Source: Basidiobolus meristosporus CBS 931.73 (Eukaryota > Basidiobolomycota > Basidiobolomycetes > Basidiobolales > Basidiobolaceae). From it: 64,000 nt of DNA. Location: NCBI GenBank assembly GCA_002104905.1, contig MCFE01000227.1, positions 58,436-122,435 of the forward strand. Reading direction: 5' to 3'. Below, piece by piece: positions 61,685 through 64,000 of this stretch. Each line of letters starts with the position of its first letter. Positions within the stretch are counted from its first letter, which is position 1. The translations under genes and the position numbers were made by a program. The notes beneath the pieces are model-generated. The model was not told the DNA's origin. It searched no databases and saw nothing but the letters and a program-made list of their open reading frames with translations.

Positions 61685-64000
61685 GGGGAGACAGTCACCA
61701 ACAGGTGAAATCTTTATTTCAGTTGAAACAAAGAAGCCAGCGCTACTGTTGTAGCTTTGATACAAGAGTGTGTAGCTGAGGGGAATTTGTAGGTAAGTTA
61801 ATAAGAAGTGATGATAGTTCTTCAGTGCTCAACACACTGTTCAGTGGGAAGGGGGGTAGCAAGAGAGGTAAGAATGACTTGTGAACAACATTAATGAGGG
61901 GAATGTGATAAGGATTGATATTCATCATAAAGGGAGTGTGCTGCTGCAGATATTGCTGCCAAAGGTCTGTCAAGTACTTCAGGTAGGCCAGCTTGGGTTT
62001 TTCTGACTGCAGAATAAATTGAGCAAACTTCTTGACTTCAGGATCTCCAAGTATAGTTCTCCAGCAGGAGTCAGCTGTTGTGTGGTGTGTTCTCTTCCAG
62101 GCCTTAATCAGTGGGTTGTTGCAGTTGTGAAGTCTGATGTATAATCTGGTTCTAAGGTAGAGAAGTCTGATCTTGTAGGGCATAAACCCAAAAGCACCAA
62201 GAATAGCATGTCTGTAGGGGCATTCAGGCAAATGAGGCACCAAGGAGGTAATGCACCATACTGCAAACTTGTCAAGCTTAGTGCAGTCTCTAGAAGTAAG
62301 AGAGAGAAGTGGTAAGCCAAATTCCAGGACAGGGAAGACAAACTGCTTGAGTAGAAGGAGGCAGCTGGGAGCTGAAGTTGTAGGAGGAGTAACAGCCAGT
62401 AGCTTGTGGAGTGCCTGTCTTGCCAGGATAATTCTCTTCTTCAGATGTGCTCCAGAGTCTAGTCCAATAGGAAGGAAAGGAAAGCCAAGATATGTAGCAG
62501 AAACCTGAGCAGGTAGAGTGGAGTTCTCCAAGTTGATAGGAGAGCCCAAAGGTACTGTCTTTGCAATGGAAAGCTGGAGATTATTCTTCTGCAGATACTG
62601 GTGGATGGTCTGGGAGTCTTGTTGCACATTGGAGGAGGATATTCTGATGTCATCAGCAAAGAGAGTAACCAGGCAGTCAGCTGAGAGTCTTGGGAAATCA
62701 TTCAGGAAGATGGCAAACAGTATAGGACCAAGCACAGAGCCTTGAACCACTCCATTAGGAACTGAGAACACAGCTGATTGCTCACTTGGGTGCAGAATTC
62801 TTGCTTGTGGATCCAGAAACAGAGACCTGACAAGGAGGGTGAGAGAGGTACTGGAGAAGCATTGCAACTTGGACCAAAGCAGATTTCTGTCAACTGAATC
62901 AAAGGCCTTAGTAATATCAAACAGAACAGAGGGATACTTGCTCTGGAGAGAGTGATCTTGGCTAAGTATGACTGCATATTCCAAGGAGAGGCCATGAACA
63001 AAGCCAAACTGTGCAGGATGAAACTTGAGGGAGTCAGAGTAGAGCTCCTGAGCAAGCAGAAGCTCAAACACCTTTCTGCAGGTGGGCAGCAGAGATATTG
63101 GCCTATAGGAGCTAGGATCCAGGTGCTTTCCTTTACCCTTGTACAGTGGCAGAACATTTGCAAAGGACCATTCCTCAGGAGTAGAAAGCTGGGCTGAGCA
63201 TTGCTGAAACAGTGGAAGCAGAAGTGCAGACATGGCCTTGGTACTAGTCTTCAGAAGCTCATAAGAGATTGTGTCCACACCTGGAGCAGTAGAGTTGGGA
63301 AGCCTCTTGAGCACATTATGGATTCTCCTTTGATCAAGTGCAAGTGGGATGGGCAGAGTCTTGAAGTCAGGAAGAAAGCCAGGAGTTGAGTACTCCTTTG
63401 TAGAGAAGAAGATGTTAGCCAGCTGTTCTGTTGAAGGTAACTTCCTGGAAGAGGGCCTCATTGCCCTGTAGAGTCTTGATACTGTTCTTGTTATAGAGTT
63501 GGAAGATTGCAGAGGCAAGGAACTCATAATATGATCCCAGAGCTGAGTATGCAGAGTGTGGTGAATTGCCTTGGAGTGGTGTATTGCTGTCAGGAGGAGT
63601 TTCTCTGTTTTTGGGTTAGGGAAACTCAGGTAGCTTTGTTGCAGGGCTGAAACAATGGATTCCCATTTTCTTGAGGTAACAGCAGTAGTCTTGCATGGCA
63701 GTGAGAGGGAGGCAGACACCAGAATCAGATGCTTCACAAAGAGCCAGGCATAGTTGAGATCATCTGGCAGAGAAAGTAGCAAACTGGCAAGCTTCAAGTA
63801 GTTCCCAAAGTCTTTCTTCTGATTCTTGGTAGCTTTGTGGGTGAGCACAGTAAGTTTTGGCAGCTTCTTCTTCACAACTGGTTGCATAGAAAGGGACCAG
63901 GCTGGATGGTCAGAGGCTCTCAAGGATCCTAGCTCAGCTCCAGAGAATTGCTTAACTTCATTCACAAAGTAGAGGGCAGCAGCAGAAGGGCAGATCCAGT
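61685..64000 (-). CDS. Non-LTR retrotransposon (LINE) ORF2 reverse transcriptase, runs off the window
   Basis: The coding frame ends at 61743 and is open through 64000, so more than 740 codons are visible and the N-terminal (endonuclease) part lies outside. RT blocks are in order: T-A-P-G-V-D-T-I-S-Y-E-L-L, S-Y-R-P-I-S-L-L-P-T-C-R-K, F-D-I-T-K-A-F-D-S-V-D-R, N-G-V-V-Q-G-S-V-L-G-P-I-L-F-A, and the catalytic F-A-D-D-I. A C-terminal region with L-K-Q-F-V-F-P-V-L-E-F-G follows. A short 3' end with an AATAAA-like run (gaaataaag, reverse strand near 61715) precedes the copia junction. No RNase H was recognised. It has no internal stop in the window and may be recent. It drives target-primed insertion. 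Confidence 0.9.

Overview
The window looks like a piece of a fungal chromosome, probably from an early-diverging lineage. Its genes have short GT-AG introns (about 50-95 nt), it carries fungal-type ammonium permeases and aconitase, and it has a P2X-type ATP-gated channel, a family known among fungi from chytrid and blastoclad lineages but not from yeasts and moulds. The lineage is an inference. No tRNA or rRNA gene and no CRISPR array was seen.

There are three zones. (1) Bases 1 to about 26,850 are AT-rich and made almost entirely of decayed mobile elements. The clearest structure is a three-level nest: a Tnp2-like DNA transposon (5040-5573 and 17354-18720) is split by a Ty1/copia element (5574-17353), whose 3' LTR is split by a Ty3/gypsy element (10283-17206). 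The zone also holds a second copia element with a chimeric 3' end, a 733-bp foldback element (23035-23767), a pair of 840-bp LTR-like direct repeats, and a long inverted repeat around a copia fragment at the left end. (2) About 26,850 to 52,500 is a higher-GC gene island with ten full-length genes plus smaller ones. (3) About 52,500 to 64,000 returns to mobile elements: a broken GH5 endoglycoceramidase-like pseudogene, a reverse-strand copia element with both LTRs, copia and LINE fragments, and a LINE running off the right edge.

Genes in the island, left to right: a seven-exon P2X receptor (+); two divergent genes for secreted cysteine-pair repeat proteins in a large inverted duplication; mitochondrial aconitase (-); a tandem pair and then a single further member of the same secreted family (-); a 138-aa protein that is only the TFIIS central domain (-); a helical-domain/Rieske protein (-); two tandem AMT/MEP ammonium permeases (-) with near-identical cores and different tails; an unrecognised 352-aa protein with an H-D-x-x-H motif (+); and a class I SAM methyltransferase (-).

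The best candidate for something undescribed is the secreted family at 29.7-42.6 kb. Five paralogues each have a signal peptide followed by 6 to 14 modules of the form C-x18-C or C-x19-C, and every cysteine of the predicted mature proteins falls at a module boundary. I do not recognise it as a named domain family. The locus shows inverted duplication, tandem duplication and internal higher-order repeat expansion, which suggests rapid evolution of a surface or secreted product.
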